Positions 46,535-57,309 are shown, counted from the first letter of the stretch. The stretch is DNA of 64,000 bases from Pseudosulfitobacter pseudonitzschiae (GCF_900129395.1 NZ_FQVP01000001.1:1-64000), one strand, 5' to 3'. Notes: generated by a model not told the origin, from the letters alone. Translations and numbers: made by a program.

Positions 46535-47284
46535 ATGGCAGGCCACTCAAAATGGGCGAACATCCAGCACCGCAAGGGGCGTCAGGACAAGTTGCGCGCC
46601 AAGGTGTTTTCAAAGATGTCCAAGGAAATCACGGTGGCCGCCAAGATGGGCGACCCCGATCCCGACAAGAACCCGCGTTTGCGTCTGGCGATCAAAGAGG
46701 CCAAGTCGGTCTCGGTCCCCAAGGACGTGATCGACCGCGCGATCAAGAAATCGCAAGGCGGCGAGAGCGAGGATTACGAAGAAATCCGCTATGAGGGCTA
46801 TGGCCCCAACGGTGTCGCGGTGATCGTCGAGGCGATGACCGACAACCGCAACCGCACTGCATCCGTGGTCCGCTCGACGTTTACAAAGAACGGCGGCAAC
46901 CTGGGCGAAACCGGCAGCGTCGGTTTCATGTTCGACCGCAAGGGCGAGGTTGTCTATCCTGCCTCTGTCGGTGACGCCGACACAGTGATGATGGCCGCGA
47001 TCGAAGCGGGTGCCGAGGACGTGGAAAGCACCGAAGACGGGCACGTGATCTGGTGTGCAGACACCGATTTGAACGAAGTGTCGACAGCGCTCGAGGCCGA
47101 ACTGGGTGAAAGCGAGGCCACCCGGCTGGTCTGGAAGCCGACCGTTACCACCGAGATGGACCTGGAAAGCATGCAAAAGCTGATGAAGCTGATTGATGCG
47201 CTGGAAGACGATGACGACGTGCAACGCGTCACCGCCAACTTCGAAGCCTCAGACGAGGTGATGGAACAACTGGGCGACGATTAA
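46535..47284 (+). CDS. YebC/PmpR family protein
   Basis: A 249-residue protein starting [18 protein letters not shown], the conserved YebC opening. It has the family blocks [15 protein letters not shown] and [21 protein letters not shown] (partly quoted). YebC proteins act as DNA-binding regulators in some bacteria and as translation factors relieving stalling at proline-rich stretches in others. A strong ribosome-binding site (GGAGG) precedes the ATG at 46535. Confidence 0.95.
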   Translation: MAGHSKWANIQHRKGRQDKLRAKVFSKMSKEITVAAKMGDPDPDKNPRLRLAIKEAKSVSVPKDVIDRAIKKSQGGESEDYEEIRYEGYGPNGVAVIVEAMTDNRNRTASVVRSTFTKNGGNLGETGSVGFMFDRKGEVVYPASVGDADTVMMAAIEAGAEDVESTEDGHVIWCADTDLNEVSTALEAELGESEATRLVWKPTVTTEMDLESMQKLMKLIDALEDDDDVQRVTANFEASDEVMEQLGDD

Positions 47285-47568
47285 GCCGGGCGGTTGATCA
47301 CTTCGGAACGCTGCCCTGTCTCGGGGGCGGCGTTCTTGTTGCAGAACAGGCCGCGCGCGATGCTGCCCCACCCTTGGGGCGCATCTGCCTGGCGACGCTG
47401 ACGTCGCAAACGCCGCAGGACCGAACGCAGGGCAGTCAGGCGCACTTCGGCAGATTCACCACCAGCGCGCACTTGAACGGACAAGATCTTTTCCTGTGTT
47501 TCCAAAGCACTTTCGATCATCTCGAATTCGGATGCTGAGAGCGTAAGGCTATGGGGCAGGGCGGACAT
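47281..47568 (-). CDS. Small unknown protein (95 aa)
   Basis: A 95-residue soluble protein ([19 protein letters not shown]) with a helical N-terminal half and a basic, arginine-rich middle ([14 protein letters not shown]). Similar small proteins sit beside yebC in roseobacters. It overlaps the yebC stop by four bases. An in-frame ATG 20 codons upstream is possible. Confidence 0.5.
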   Translation of the reverse strand: MSALPHSLTLSASEFEMIESALETQEKILSVQVRAGGESAEVRLTALRSVLRRLRRQRRQADAPQGWGSIARGLFCNKNAAPETGQRSEVINRPA

Positions 47569-47753
47569 CTTGGCGTTCCTTCTTTGATCAAGTCTTGTGC
47601 ATATGGTGCAAGTTTGGTGCTTCGCCAAGGTCCGTTCGACGTTTTATGACACAAAAATGACAGTTCTCACGGATCGGTGATTGCAAAGTTGGATTTGCGC
47701 AGGGGGCAGCGCTGCCGTAAGCAACCGCGCAGCAGGGTTGAGGCAGGTATTTC

Positions 47754-48350
47754 ATGACATCGTTTTTGCCGGGGTTTTACCTGGGGTTTTCATTGATCTT
47801 GGCGATCGGCGCGCAAAATGCCTTTGTGCTGCGGCAAGGATTGATGCGGTCGCATGTGTTCTGGGTGTGCCTGACCTGCGCGTTGTCCGATGCGCTGCTG
47901 ATCAGCGCAGGCGTCGCGGGCTTTGGCGCGTTGGCCGAGGCGGTGCCATGGCTGGAAACCGTGATGCGCTGGTTCGGGGCGGCGTTCCTGCTGTGGTACG
48001 GCTGGCGCAATGCGGTCAGCGCATGGCGCGGCGGGCAGGCGCTGGATGCGGCCGATGCGCGGGGCGGATCGTTGCGCGCCACGTTGCTGGTCGTGCTGGC
48101 GCTGACCTGGCTGAACCCGCATGTCTATCTGGATACGTTGATGCTGCTGGGTGCGGTGTCGGCGCAGTATCCTGACAAGCTGGCCTTTGGCGTGGGGGCT
48201 GTGACGGCCAGTTTCGTGTTTTTCTTCGGTCTGGGATATGGCGCGCGGCGGCTGCGGCCATTGTTCGCCAATCCGCGCAGCTGGCAGGTGCTGGATGTGC
48301 TGATTGCCCTGACCATGTGGGCGATTGCACTGAAACTGATCTGGATGTGA
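47754..48350 (+). CDS. argO: LysE/ArgO family amino acid exporter
   Basis: A 198-residue membrane protein with six transmembrane helices. Conserved LysE motif: LILAIGAQNAFVLRQG (about 14-29), with LTWLNPHVYLDT near residue 118. It exports basic amino acids, with arginine the usual ArgO substrate. The divergent gene upstream is not an LysG regulator. Confidence 0.9.
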   Translation: MTSFLPGFYLGFSLILAIGAQNAFVLRQGLMRSHVFWVCLTCALSDALLISAGVAGFGALAEAVPWLETVMRWFGAAFLLWYGWRNAVSAWRGGQALDAADARGGSLRATLLVVLALTWLNPHVYLDTLMLLGAVSAQYPDKLAFGVGAVTASFVFFFGLGYGARRLRPLFANPRSWQVLDVLIALTMWAIALKLIWM

Positions 48351-48419
48351 TGCCGGCAGCGCGCCGTTGATTGCAAGCCTGCCGCATGGTAACCGGGCGG
48401 CGTAGCGCGCGGTGATCCC

Positions 48420-48977
48420 ATGGCCCAATCGTCAAGACTGTATATACTCGGCGCGTCCTGTTCCGGCGTATCAACGCTGGGGCAGAGCCTGTCGGCGCAT
48501 CTGGGGGTGCCGCAACTGGATGTGGACAGCTTCTACTGGCTGCCGACCGACCCGCCCTATACCACCAAACGCGCGCCCGAAGACCGTGTCCAGATGATCC
48601 GGGCCGAGCAGGCGCGGACGCAAGGCTGGATTCTGTCCGGCTCTTTCATCGGCTGGGGCGAGACGCTGGTCGAGGATGTTGACATGATCATCTATGTACA
48701 CACGCCCACGCAGGTGCGGATGCAGCGACTGGACGCCAGAGAGGCGCAGCGTCACGGGGCGCGTATCCTGCCGGGCGGAGACATGCATCTGGCCCATCTG
48801 GCCTTTCGCAAGTGGGCCTCGCAGTATGATGATCCTGCCTTTTCCGGCCGCAACCGGGCACAGCATGAGCGTTGGCTGGACACCCTGAGCGTGCCCGTGC
48901 TGCGGCTGGACGGGACCCATGACAAGGCGGCGCTGTTGGATGCAGTCGCCCGAGAGCTGTCCAGCGTCCGGGCCTGA
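48420..48977 (+). CDS. P-loop NTPase-like protein with altered Walker A
   Basis: A 185-residue protein of the adenylate-kinase-like fold. The loop GASCSGVST (11-19) has Val where the P-loop Lys normally sits, as in a group of proteins annotated as adenylate kinase- or FlaR-like. A following acidic strand VPQLDVDSFYWLP, and a late HERWLD helix, match that group. Catalytic activity is doubtful. It probably has no partner among its neighbours. Confidence 0.75.
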   Translation: MAQSSRLYILGASCSGVSTLGQSLSAHLGVPQLDVDSFYWLPTDPPYTTKRAPEDRVQMIRAEQARTQGWILSGSFIGWGETLVEDVDMIIYVHTPTQVRMQRLDAREAQRHGARILPGGDMHLAHLAFRKWASQYDDPAFSGRNRAQHERWLDTLSVPVLRLDGTHDKAALLDAVARELSSVRA

Positions 48978-49085
48978 AATCCTTTGCGTGAAAAACAAGC
49001 GGGTTCAATGTCATAGGCCGCTGTCAGGCAGAAGGTTGCGCGCAGGCTCTTGCACCTCCCTGCGTGCTTGCCCATTGATACGCCC

Positions 49086-49991
49086 ATGATAAATGGACAA
49101 GAACCGCGCCCCATGACGGGCATTTTGTGGATGCTGGTGACGGGGCTGTGTTTTGTCGCAGTGACCGCATTGGTCAAGTGGATGGGGCCGGGGATGCCGC
49201 CCTCGCAGGCGGCGTTCCTGCGGTACATGCTGGGCATGGTGTTCCTGATCCCGATGCTCAAGGATGTGCGCGAGGCCAACCTGACACCACGCCAGTGGAA
49301 GCTGTTCACCCTGCGCGGGTTGCTGCATTCCGTCGGCGTGTCGCTGTGGTTCTTTGCCATGACCCGTATTCCCATCGCTGAACTGACAGCGATCAATTAT
49401 CTTGCGCCGGTCTTTGTCTCGATCGGGGCCGCAATCTTTTTGGGCGAACGGCTGGCGGCGCGGCGTATCTTTGCGGTGGTGGTGGCGCTGGTGGGGACCG
49501 CGATCATCCTGCGCCCCGGTTTCCGCGAGGTCGCCAACGGGCACATCGCCATGCTGGCCGCAGCGGCGGTGTTTTCGGGGTCTTACCTGTTGGCCAAGAT
49601 CCTGTCGGACGAGGCAAAACCCACGGTGGTGGTGTTCATGATGACGGTTTTTGTCAGCCTCGGGCTTGCCCCGCTGGCGGCAATCGTCTGGGTCACGCCC
49701 ACCTGGGAGCAGATCGGTATTCTGGCGCTGGTGGCGGTGTTTGCCCAAGCCGGACATTATACCATGACGCTGGCTTTTGCCGCGGCCCCGGTGACGGTGA
49801 CGCAGCCGATCACATTCCTGCAACTGGTCTGGGCCACGCTGCTGGGCATGTTGGTGTTCGGCGAGCCGGTGGACATCTACGTGGTGCTGGGCGGGGTGCT
49901 GATCCTGGCCTCGGTCACCTTTATTACATGGCGCGAGGCACAGCTGAAACGCCGCCCGATCACGCCCACGATCAACGCCACAAAGGTCTGA
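49086..49991 (+). CDS. EamA/DMT-family transporter
   Basis: A 301-residue protein with about ten transmembrane helices in two EamA repeats (about 10-140 and 155-290). Typical motif in the first repeat: FFAMTRIPIAELTAINYLAPVFVS, partly quoted. The substrate is unknown. The ATG at 49086 was chosen from the family length. It precedes the bet operon, but there is a clear gap and the bet operator in between, so co-regulation is not implied. Confidence 0.85.
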   Translation: MINGQEPRPMTGILWMLVTGLCFVAVTALVKWMGPGMPPSQAAFLRYMLGMVFLIPMLKDVREANLTPRQWKLFTLRGLLHSVGVSLWFFAMTRIPIAELTAINYLAPVFVSIGAAIFLGERLAARRIFAVVVALVGTAIILRPGFREVANGHIAMLAAAAVFSGSYLLAKILSDEAKPTVVVFMMTVFVSLGLAPLAAIVWVTPTWEQIGILALVAVFAQAGHYTMTLAFAAAPVTVTQPITFLQLVWATLLGMLVFGEPVDIYVVLGGVLILASVTFITWREAQLKRRPITPTINATKV

Positions 49992-50000
49992 CGTTTTTTA

Positions 50001-50020
50001 TTGATTGACTAGTCAGTAAA
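50001..50020. promoter_or_regulatory. Candidate BetI operator
   Basis: The palindrome tgactagtca (50006-50015) lies in ttgattgactagtcagtaaa, about 40 bases upstream of betI. BetI is a TetR-family repressor whose gene usually autoregulates through such symmetric AT-rich sites. Choline relieves repression in Escherichia coli. Binding here is inferred. Confidence 0.55.
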
Positions 50021-50057
50021 AACCCCTGATCCTGTGCCCCCATGGAATATGGGGGAT

Positions 50058-50636
50058 ATGGCCGTGCCCAAAGTGGGAATGGAACCGATCAGACGATCCG
50101 CACTGGTGCAGGCGACCATCGCCGAAATCGGAGCCGCGGGGTCGCTGGATGTGACCGTGGGCCAGATCGCGCGTCGTGCGGGCATGTCCACGGCACTGGC
50201 GCATCATTATTTCGGCGGCAAGGACCAGATTTTTCTGGCTGCCATGCGCCACATCCTGACCGAATACGCCACCGAAGTGCGCGCCGCTTTGGCCAAGGCC
50301 ACCAGCCACGCTGACCGGGCCGCAGCCATCGTGCGCGGCAGCTTTGCCCAGTCGTGCTTTGCCCCCGCCACCATCAGCGCGTGGATGACCTTTTACGGGC
50401 GCGCCGCGTCGCATCCTGAAACCCTGCGACTGCTGCATCTGTACCAGCGGCGGTTGCGCTCGAACCTGACCCATGCCCTGCGCGGGGTCAGCGCCGATCC
50501 GGTGAACGACGCCGAAACCATGGCGGCCCTGATCGACGGTCTGTATTTGCGCGCAGCGCTGTCGGGACGCGACGATCACGACGCCTGCGACGCAGCCCTG
50601 CGCACCCTGAACACTTTGATCCAGAGGCAATCATGA
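50058..50636 (+). CDS. betI: Choline-responsive TetR-type repressor BetI
   Basis: A 192-residue TetR-family regulator. VPKVGMEPIRRSALVQATIA and the helix-turn-helix block TVGQIARRAGMSTALAHHYFGGKD (partly quoted) closely follow the Escherichia coli BetI N-terminus. Two ATGs upstream are possible; 50058 was chosen because it matches that N-terminus. Its stop overlaps betC (ATGA), so regulator and sulfatase are made together. Confidence 0.93.
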   Translation: MAVPKVGMEPIRRSALVQATIAEIGAAGSLDVTVGQIARRAGMSTALAHHYFGGKDQIFLAAMRHILTEYATEVRAALAKATSHADRAAAIVRGSFAQSCFAPATISAWMTFYGRAASHPETLRLLHLYQRRLRSNLTHALRGVSADPVNDAETMAALIDGLYLRAALSGRDDHDACDAALRTLNTLIQRQS

Positions 50637-52156
50637 CTGACACTCCGGCCAAACAGCCCAACATCCTGATCTTCATGGTCGACCAGTTGAACGGCACGCT
50701 GTTCCCTGACGGCCCGGCCGACTGGCTGCATGCGCCCAACATCAAGAAGCTGGCCGCCCGCAGCACCCGGTTCCGCAATGCCTATACCGCGTCGCCCTTG
50801 TGCGCGCCGGGTCGGGCGGCGTTCATGTCGGGGCAATTGCCCAGTGCCACGGGTGTCTATGACAATGCGGCTGAATTCGCCTCGTCCATTCCCACCTATG
50901 CGCACCACCTGCGCCGCGCGGGCTATCACACGTGCCTGTCGGGCAAGATGCACTTTGTCGGTCCCGACCAGCTGCACGGCTTCGAGGAGCGTCTGACAAC
51001 CGATGTCTACCCGCCTGATTTCGGCTGGACCCCCGACTATCGCAAGCCGGGCGAGCGGATCGAATGGTGGTATCACAACATGGGCTCGGTCACCGGGTCG
51101 GGCGTGGCCGAGATCACCAACCAGATGGAATATGACGACGAGGTCGCCTATCACGCCACCCGCAAGGTTTATGATCTGGGCCGCCGTCATGACCCGCGCC
51201 CGTGGTGCCTGACCGTCAGCTTTACCCACCCGCACGATCCTTACGTCGCGCGCAAGAAATACTGGGATCTGTACGAAGATTGCGAGCACCTGATGCCGCA
51301 GGTCGCGCCGATCCCTTATGACGATCAAGACCCCCATTCCAAACGCATTTTCGACGCCAACGACTGGCGCAGCTTTGACATCTCGGACGACGACGTGCGC
51401 CGCTCGCGCCGCGCCTATTTCGCCAACATCAGCTATCTGGACGACAAGATCGGCGAAGTGCTGGAAGCGCTGGAAGGCACCCGCCAAGAGGCGATCATCC
51501 TGTTCGTGTCCGATCACGGCGATATGCTGGGCGACCGTGGCCTGTGGTTCAAGATGTCCTTCTATGAAGGGGCGTCGCGCGTGCCGCTGATGATCAGCGC
51601 GCCGCAGATGCAGCCAGGGCTGGTGACCGAACCCGTCAGCAACATCGACGTCTGCCCCACCTTATGCGATCTGGCGGGTGTCAGCATGTCCGAGGTGGCT
51701 CCATGGACCACCGGCAGCAGCCTTGTGCCGCAAGGGCAGGGGACCACGCGCACCGAACCCGTTGCGATGGAATATGCCGCAGAGGCGTCCTATGCGCCGA
51801 TGGTGTCGCTGCGGTCGGGCAAGTGGAAATACAACCGCTGCGCGCTGGACCCCGACCAGCTGTTCGATCTGGATGCCGACCCGCATGAGCTGACCAATCT
51901 GGCCGATGACCCGGCCCATGCCGAAACGCTCGCCGATTTCCGCGCGCAGGCCGACGCGCGCTGGGACCTGGACCGGTTCGACGCCGAAGTGCGCATCAGC
52001 CAGGCCCGCCGCTGGGTGGTCTACGAAGCACTGCGCCAGGGCGGCTATTACCCGTGGGATTACCAACCGCTTCAAAAGGCATCGGAACGCTACATGCGCA
52101 ACCACATGGACCTGAATGTGGTCGAAGAAAACGCAAGATATCCGCGCGGCGAGTGA
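50633..52156 (+). CDS. betC: Choline-sulfatase
   Basis: A 507-residue type I sulfatase. The signature SPLCAPGRAAFMSG has Cys57, converted to formylglycine by a maturase. The metal-binding D17/Q18 pair near MVDQLNG and the late FVSDHGDMLGDRG are intact. The C-terminal tail (YEALRQGGYYPWDYQP) is characteristic of BetC. It releases choline from choline-O-sulfate. It is translationally coupled to betI and followed by a BCCT-like transporter gene. Confidence 0.95.
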   Translation: MTDTPAKQPNILIFMVDQLNGTLFPDGPADWLHAPNIKKLAARSTRFRNAYTASPLCAPGRAAFMSGQLPSATGVYDNAAEFASSIPTYAHHLRRAGYHTCLSGKMHFVGPDQLHGFEERLTTDVYPPDFGWTPDYRKPGERIEWWYHNMGSVTGSGVAEITNQMEYDDEVAYHATRKVYDLGRRHDPRPWCLTVSFTHPHDPYVARKKYWDLYEDCEHLMPQVAPIPYDDQDPHSKRIFDANDWRSFDISDDDVRRSRRAYFANISYLDDKIGEVLEALEGTRQEAIILFVSDHGDMLGDRGLWFKMSFYEGASRVPLMISAPQMQPGLVTEPVSNIDVCPTLCDLAGVSMSEVAPWTTGSSLVPQGQGTTRTEPVAMEYAAEASYAPMVSLRSGKWKYNRCALDPDQLFDLDADPHELTNLADDPAHAETLADFRAQADARWDLDRFDAEVRISQARRWVVYEALRQGGYYPWDYQPLQKASERYMRNHMDLNVVEENARYPRGE

Positions 52157-52243
52157 AACCGCTGCGTTGTAGCGTGAAACGTCGGAAGAGAATAAGCTGA
52201 CGGCACGCACATCAAGGCCCAAAGGGCCAACACGGAGGGACCA

Positions 52244-53425
52244 ATGCTAACCTATATCATCTCATTCGGAGTTCTGCTGGCGTTCGCGCTGGTGATCTTC
52301 TGCACCATCAAATGGTGGAACCTGCGGCTGGTGGGGCCTGACCCCGTCGGCCTGTTCACCTTTATCGCGATCCTGTTTACGTCCGGTCTGGACGTGGGCC
52401 TGATCATGTTCCCCATCGCCTTTGACTTTCCGCTGTATGCGGATGTGGCGACCGAACCGGCTTATGGGTTCACCAACCCGCTGGCGCTGGAATTCGGGTT
52501 CTGGGGTTTTCTGATCTGGGCGTTCTACTTTCTGACAGCCTTCTATTTCTGCGCCATCGAACCGCGCGTGAAATTCTTTGACCATGGCATTGTCAAGCTG
52601 ATCAACAACCTGGTCATCATCACCACCTGTGCATTCACAGGCGCGCTGTTCCTGATCTACATGCCCTATTACATCCCCGAAATGGGCGATGGCGAAACGG
52701 TGATCCCGGCGTTCTACGTGATCTGTTTCCTTGTGATCCTGACGGCGTCCTATTCGTCCACAGACATCAAATACGTCAAGTTCCTGTCGGTCGGCTCCAC
52801 GCTGGTCTTCTTTGCGCTGATCATCGGCATGTGGATCAACGCAGGCATGTCGGGCGGCGAGTTCGTCGATACCGTCAGCCTTGTGGGCGGCTATTTCGGC
52901 AACATCCACAAGTTCGTGATCCCGCTGACCGAATACCACGAGTTCTACCTGTTCTGGTGGTTCGCGTGGTCGATCATGATCGGTCAGTTCACCTCGCGCT
53001 TTGTCGGAGGGCTGAAGACATGGCAACTGCTGGCGTCCTTGCTGGTGTTCCCGTCGATCCCGCTCGTGATCTGGTTCTCGGTTGCCTACTACTACCACCA
53101 GAACGCCATCGACATGACCGGACTGGTCAACTGGTCGATGACCGTGGTGGGCATCCTGTTCGTGATCAACTCGTTTGACTCGTTGATCCGGCTGTACACC
53201 GACAACCTGAACCTGACCACAGACCGCTATGGCAAGGTGCAATATGTGCTGGGCAACGCCGCCCTGCTGTTCGTGCTGACCCTGCTGTTCCAAAGCCAGT
53301 GGCTGCAGATCCAGTGGGTCGGCACCGTGGTGATCTGTCTTTATGTCGCCTGCATTGCCTATGTGATCGGCAAGCGTGAGGCGATTTCGGACATGACCAA
53401 AACCCGGCCGCTTCCGGCTGAATAA
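52244..53425 (+). CDS. Short BCCT-like transporter in the bet operon
   Basis: A 393-residue membrane protein with about ten transmembrane helices. The motif YLFWWFAWSIMIGQFTSRFV (about 227-246) resembles the signature of BCCT choline/betaine transporters ([20 protein letters not shown] type), but the protein is about 100-280 residues shorter than classic members. Trp-rich motifs near the N-terminus (TIKWWNLRL) fit. It stands between betC and betB, so it probably imports choline-O-sulfate, choline or betaine. Preceded by a good ribosome-binding site (GGAGGG). Confidence 0.75.
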   Translation: MLTYIISFGVLLAFALVIFCTIKWWNLRLVGPDPVGLFTFIAILFTSGLDVGLIMFPIAFDFPLYADVATEPAYGFTNPLALEFGFWGFLIWAFYFLTAFYFCAIEPRVKFFDHGIVKLINNLVIITTCAFTGALFLIYMPYYIPEMGDGETVIPAFYVICFLVILTASYSSTDIKYVKFLSVGSTLVFFALIIGMWINAGMSGGEFVDTVSLVGGYFGNIHKFVIPLTEYHEFYLFWWFAWSIMIGQFTSRFVGGLKTWQLLASLLVFPSIPLVIWFSVAYYYHQNAIDMTGLVNWSMTVVGILFVINSFDSLIRLYTDNLNLTTDRYGKVQYVLGNAALLFVLTLLFQSQWLQIQWVGTVVICLYVACIAYVIGKREAISDMTKTRPLPAE

Positions 53426-53494
53426 CCCGAACCCCAACGGTGGTCCGGCCTGCGTGATGCGGGCCGGGCTGCCCATTTTCCCAAGAGGCTCCGA

Positions 53495-54949
53495 ATGCAA
53501 ACCCAACCCGCCGCCAGCCATTTCATCAACGGCCAATACGTCGAAGACACCGGTGGTGAAGCTTTTGACGTGATCTATCCCGCCACTGGCGAGGTAATTG
53601 CAAAAATGCATTCGGCGACCCCCGACATTATCAATCAGGCGCTGGACGCCGCGCGGGCCGCGCAACCCGCATGGGCGGCCATGTCCGGCACCGAACGTGG
53701 CCGCATCCTGCGCCGCGCTGCCGACATGATCCGCGAACGCAACCACGACCTGAGCATTCTGGAAACCTATGACACCGGCAAACCCTATCAGGAAACATCC
53801 GTGGCCGATGCCACCAGCGGAGCCGATGCACTGGAGTATTTCGGCGGTCTGGCCGCCAGCCTGACGGGCGAGCATATCGCACTGGGTGGGGGCAACTGGG
53901 TCTATACCATCCGCGAGGCGCTGGGCGTTTGCGTGGGCATTGGCGCGTGGAACTACCCAACGCAAATCGCCTGCTGGAAGGGCGCACCGGCGCTGGCCTG
54001 CGGCAATGCGATGGTGTTCAAACCGTCCGAAACCACGCCGCTTTCGGCGCTGAAAGTGGCCGAGATATTGCACGAGGCGGGCCTGCCTGCGGGCCTCTAT
54101 AACGTTGTTCAAGGCTTGGGCGATGTGGGGGCCGCACTGGTGGTCGACCCGCGCGTCGACAAGGTGTCGCTGACCGGATCGGTGCCCACGGGCCGCAAGG
54201 TCTATTCCGCCGCTGCCGCTGGCATGAAACATGTGACCATGGAGCTGGGCGGCAAGTCGCCCTTGGTTATCTTTGACGACGCCAACCTTGAAAACGCCGT
54301 CAGCGGCGCGATCATGGCCAACTTCTATTCCACGGGGCAGGTCTGCTCCAACGGCACCCGCGTGTTCGTCCAGAAAGGCATCAAAGAGGCGTTTCTGAAA
54401 CGTCTGGCTGAGCGTCTGGACAACGCGGTGATCGGTGACCCGATGGACCCTGACACCAGCTTTGGTCCGATGGTCAGCCAGCGCCAGATCGACATCGTGG
54501 ACGGCTATATCGCCAAGGGCAAGGCCGAAGGCGCGCGTCTGGCCTATGGCGGCGACCGCATCGACCAGCCCGGTTTCTGGATCCAGCCCACTGTCTTTGC
54601 GGACGTCACCGATGACATGGCCATCGCCCGTGAGGAAATCTTTGGCCCCGTCATGGCGGTGCTGGATTTCGACGACGAGGCCGAAGTGATGGCCCGCGCC
54701 AACGACACCGAATTCGGCCTGGCCGCCGGGGTGTTCACCAACGACCTGACCCGCGCCCACCGCGTCGCCGCCGGGTTCGAGGCAGGCACCTGTTTCATCA
54801 ACACCTACAACGACGCGCCGGTCGAGGCACCCTTTGGCGGGGTCAAGGCGTCGGGTGTGGGCCGCGAAAACTCCAAGGCGGCAATCGAGCATTATTCACA
54901 GGTCAAATCGGTTTTCGTCCGCATGGACGATATGGAGGCTCCCTTCTGA
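53495..54949 (+). CDS. betB: Betaine aldehyde dehydrogenase
   Basis: A 484-residue NAD-dependent aldehyde dehydrogenase. The catalytic Cys284 lies in [12 protein letters not shown], and Glu250 in MELGGKSP. The GAWNYP strand near residue 150 is the cofactor site. It oxidises betaine aldehyde to glycine betaine, an osmoprotectant. The stop overlaps betA as TGATG. Confidence 0.96.
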   Translation: MQTQPAASHFINGQYVEDTGGEAFDVIYPATGEVIAKMHSATPDIINQALDAARAAQPAWAAMSGTERGRILRRAADMIRERNHDLSILETYDTGKPYQETSVADATSGADALEYFGGLAASLTGEHIALGGGNWVYTIREALGVCVGIGAWNYPTQIACWKGAPALACGNAMVFKPSETTPLSALKVAEILHEAGLPAGLYNVVQGLGDVGAALVVDPRVDKVSLTGSVPTGRKVYSAAAAGMKHVTMELGGKSPLVIFDDANLENAVSGAIMANFYSTGQVCSNGTRVFVQKGIKEAFLKRLAERLDNAVIGDPMDPDTSFGPMVSQRQIDIVDGYIAKGKAEGARLAYGGDRIDQPGFWIQPTVFADVTDDMAIAREEIFGPVMAVLDFDDEAEVMARANDTEFGLAAGVFTNDLTRAHRVAAGFEAGTCFINTYNDAPVEAPFGGVKASGVGRENSKAAIEHYSQVKSVFVRMDDMEAPF

Positions 54950-56595
54950 TGACAGCTGATTACATCATCGTCGGGGCAGGCAGCGCAGGTTGTGCTGTCG
55001 CCTACCGTCTGGCCGAGGCGGGCAAATCCGTGCTGGTCATCGAACATGGCGGCACCGATGCGGGGCCGTTCATCCAGATGCCCGCGGCGCTCAGCTATCC
55101 GATGAACATGTCGATGTACGACTGGGGCTTTCAATCCCAGCCCGAACCGCACCTGAACGGTCGCCGTCTGGCAACGCCGCGCGGCAAGGTCATCGGCGGG
55201 TCGTCCAGCATCAACGGCATGGTCTATGTGCGCGGTCACGCGATGGACTATGACCACTGGCGCGACAGCGGGGCCGAGGGCTGGGGCTATGCCGATGTGT
55301 TGCCCTATTTCAAACGCATGGAAAACTGGCATGCCAACGGCCACGGGGGCGACCCCGCATGGCGCGGCAACGACGGCCCGCTGCATGTCGCGCGCGGCCC
55401 GCGTAAGAACCCGCTGTTCCAGGCTTTTGTCGATGCGGGACGGCAGGCAGGCTACGAGGTGACCGACGACTACAACGGCGAGAAACAAGAGGGCTTTGGC
55501 CCCATGGAACAGACCGTGTGGAAGGGCCGCCGCTGGTCCGCCGCCAACGCCTATCTGCGGCCTGCGCTGAAACACGAACATTGCACGCTGCGGCGCGGGC
55601 TGGTGGAAAAGGTGGTGATGGAAGAGGGGCGCGCCGTCGGCCTGCAACTGGCCGGTGGCGAGATCGTGCGCGCAGGCCGCGAGGTGATCATCGCCGCCTC
55701 GTCCATCAACTCGCCCAAGATCCTGATGCTGTCGGGCATCGGCCCCGCCGCCCATCTGGCCGAACACGGCATAGACGTGGTCGCCGACCGCGCGGGCGTG
55801 GGCCAGAACCTGCAAGACCATCTGGAACTGTACCTGCAAGTCGCCTCGCTCAAGAAAATCACGCTGTACCGCTATTGGAACCTGTTCTCCAAGGCGCGGA
55901 TCGGCGCGCAGTGGTTGCTCTCGAAGACCGGGCTGGGCACGTCCAACCAGTTTGAAAGCGCCGCCTTTATCCGCAGCAAGGCGGGCGTGCAATATCCCGA
56001 CATCCAGTATCATTTCCTGCCCATGGCCGTGCGCTATGACGGCAAGGCCGCAGCCGAAGGCCACGGCTATCAGGCCCACGTCGGCCCCATGCGCTCGGCC
56101 TCGCGCGGGGCGGTCACGCTGGCCTCGGCCAATCCGGAAGATGCGCCGAACATCCTGTTCAACTACATGTCCGACCCGCAGGATTGGGAGGATTTCCGCA
56201 CCTGCATCCGCCTGACCCGCGAGATTTTCGCACAGGAGGCGTTCAAGCCCTACTTCAAACACGAGATCCAGCCCGGTGCCGACGTGCAAACCGATGACGA
56301 GCTGGACGATTTCATCCGCGACGAAGTCGAAAGCGCCTATCATCCCTGCGGCACTTGCAAGATGGGCAGTGCCGACGACCCGATGGCCGTGGTTGATCCT
56401 CAGGGCCGCGTGATCGGGGTTGATGGCTTGCGCGTGGTGGACAGCAGCATTTTTCCGCGAATTACCAACGGCAACCTGAATGGTCCGTCCATCATGACCG
56501 GCGAAAAAATGGCTGATCATATCCTTGGCCGCAGCCTGCCTGCGGTGAATGACGCACCCTGGATACATCCCAATTGGGAAACGCAGCAGCGTTAA
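54949..56595 (+). CDS. betA: Choline dehydrogenase
   Basis: A 548-residue GMC-family flavoprotein. The N-terminal [16 protein letters not shown] (about 6-21) is the FAD fold, [14 protein letters not shown] is the GMC signature, and the catalytic His lies in [12 protein letters not shown]. It oxidises choline to betaine aldehyde and feeds electrons to the respiratory chain. Last gene of the bet operon. Confidence 0.96.
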   Translation: MTADYIIVGAGSAGCAVAYRLAEAGKSVLVIEHGGTDAGPFIQMPAALSYPMNMSMYDWGFQSQPEPHLNGRRLATPRGKVIGGSSSINGMVYVRGHAMDYDHWRDSGAEGWGYADVLPYFKRMENWHANGHGGDPAWRGNDGPLHVARGPRKNPLFQAFVDAGRQAGYEVTDDYNGEKQEGFGPMEQTVWKGRRWSAANAYLRPALKHEHCTLRRGLVEKVVMEEGRAVGLQLAGGEIVRAGREVIIAASSINSPKILMLSGIGPAAHLAEHGIDVVADRAGVGQNLQDHLELYLQVASLKKITLYRYWNLFSKARIGAQWLLSKTGLGTSNQFESAAFIRSKAGVQYPDIQYHFLPMAVRYDGKAAAEGHGYQAHVGPMRSASRGAVTLASANPEDAPNILFNYMSDPQDWEDFRTCIRLTREIFAQEAFKPYFKHEIQPGADVQTDDELDDFIRDEVESAYHPCGTCKMGSADDPMAVVDPQGRVIGVDGLRVVDSSIFPRITNGNLNGPSIMTGEKMADHILGRSLPAVNDAPWIHPNWETQQR

Positions 56596-56649
56596 CTTTT
56601 AGCGACGAATTCGGTTGAAGCGGGGCACGTGCCCCGACTAATTAACCGA

Positions 56650-57303
56650 ATGTTAAGAATTTGGTCCCTCATTGTTCTTCTGTCCCTGCCTGTCATGGCC
56701 GGGGCAGGGGAATTTTCCGGTCCCGTACGGGTGATCGACGCCGATACAATCGACGTTGGCACGACACGCGTGCGCCTGCATGGCATTGACGCACCCGAGT
56801 TGAATCAGGAATGCCAGACCGCTCAGGGGGTGGCCTTTGAATGCGGGCGGTGGGCGGCGGATCAGGTGCGCTCATTGTTTCAGAACCGTCTGGCCCGCTG
56901 CCAACAGGTAGACATCGACCGCTATGGCCGCACCGTGGCCAGCTGTGTGGTGGGCGACGTGGATATTGGACGGGAGATCGTCAGCTTGGGTCTGGCCTTT
57001 GCCTACACCCGCTATTCCGAGGCCTATGTGCTGGACGAAAAGGGTGCCGCCGTGAACGATCGTGGCCTGCACGCCATGCGCGTGCAATCCCCGGCGCAGT
57101 TCCGCGCCTTGCGCACCAAAGGGCGCAGTGCCCCTGATCCGGCCTGCGTGATCAAAGGCAACATATCGAAGAACGGGCGCATCTTTCACGTGCCGGGGCA
57201 GGAATTCTATGACCGCACCGGCATCGACATTGCACGCGGCGAACGCTGGTTCTGCTCGGCGGCAGCGGCGCGGGTCGCCGGTTGGCGGCCGGCCCAGCGA
57301 TAG
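56650..57303 (+). CDS. Thermonuclease-family secreted nuclease
   Basis: A 217-residue staphylococcal-nuclease-like protein with a hydrophobic signal peptide (MLRIWSLIVLLSLPVMAGAG). The conserved core is VIDADTIDV, then RVRLHGIDAPE (Asp and Arg), then DRYGRTVASCVV and GLAFAYTRY. A nuclease domain of this type in a periplasmic protein could scavenge DNA. The ATG at 56650 was chosen over a GTG at 56629 because it starts the signal peptide cleanly. Confidence 0.85.
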   Translation: MLRIWSLIVLLSLPVMAGAGEFSGPVRVIDADTIDVGTTRVRLHGIDAPELNQECQTAQGVAFECGRWAADQVRSLFQNRLARCQQVDIDRYGRTVASCVVGDVDIGREIVSLGLAFAYTRYSEAYVLDEKGAAVNDRGLHAMRVQSPAQFRALRTKGRSAPDPACVIKGNISKNGRIFHVPGQEFYDRTGIDIARGERWFCSAAAARVAGWRPAQR

Positions 57304-57309
57304 CGTGCA

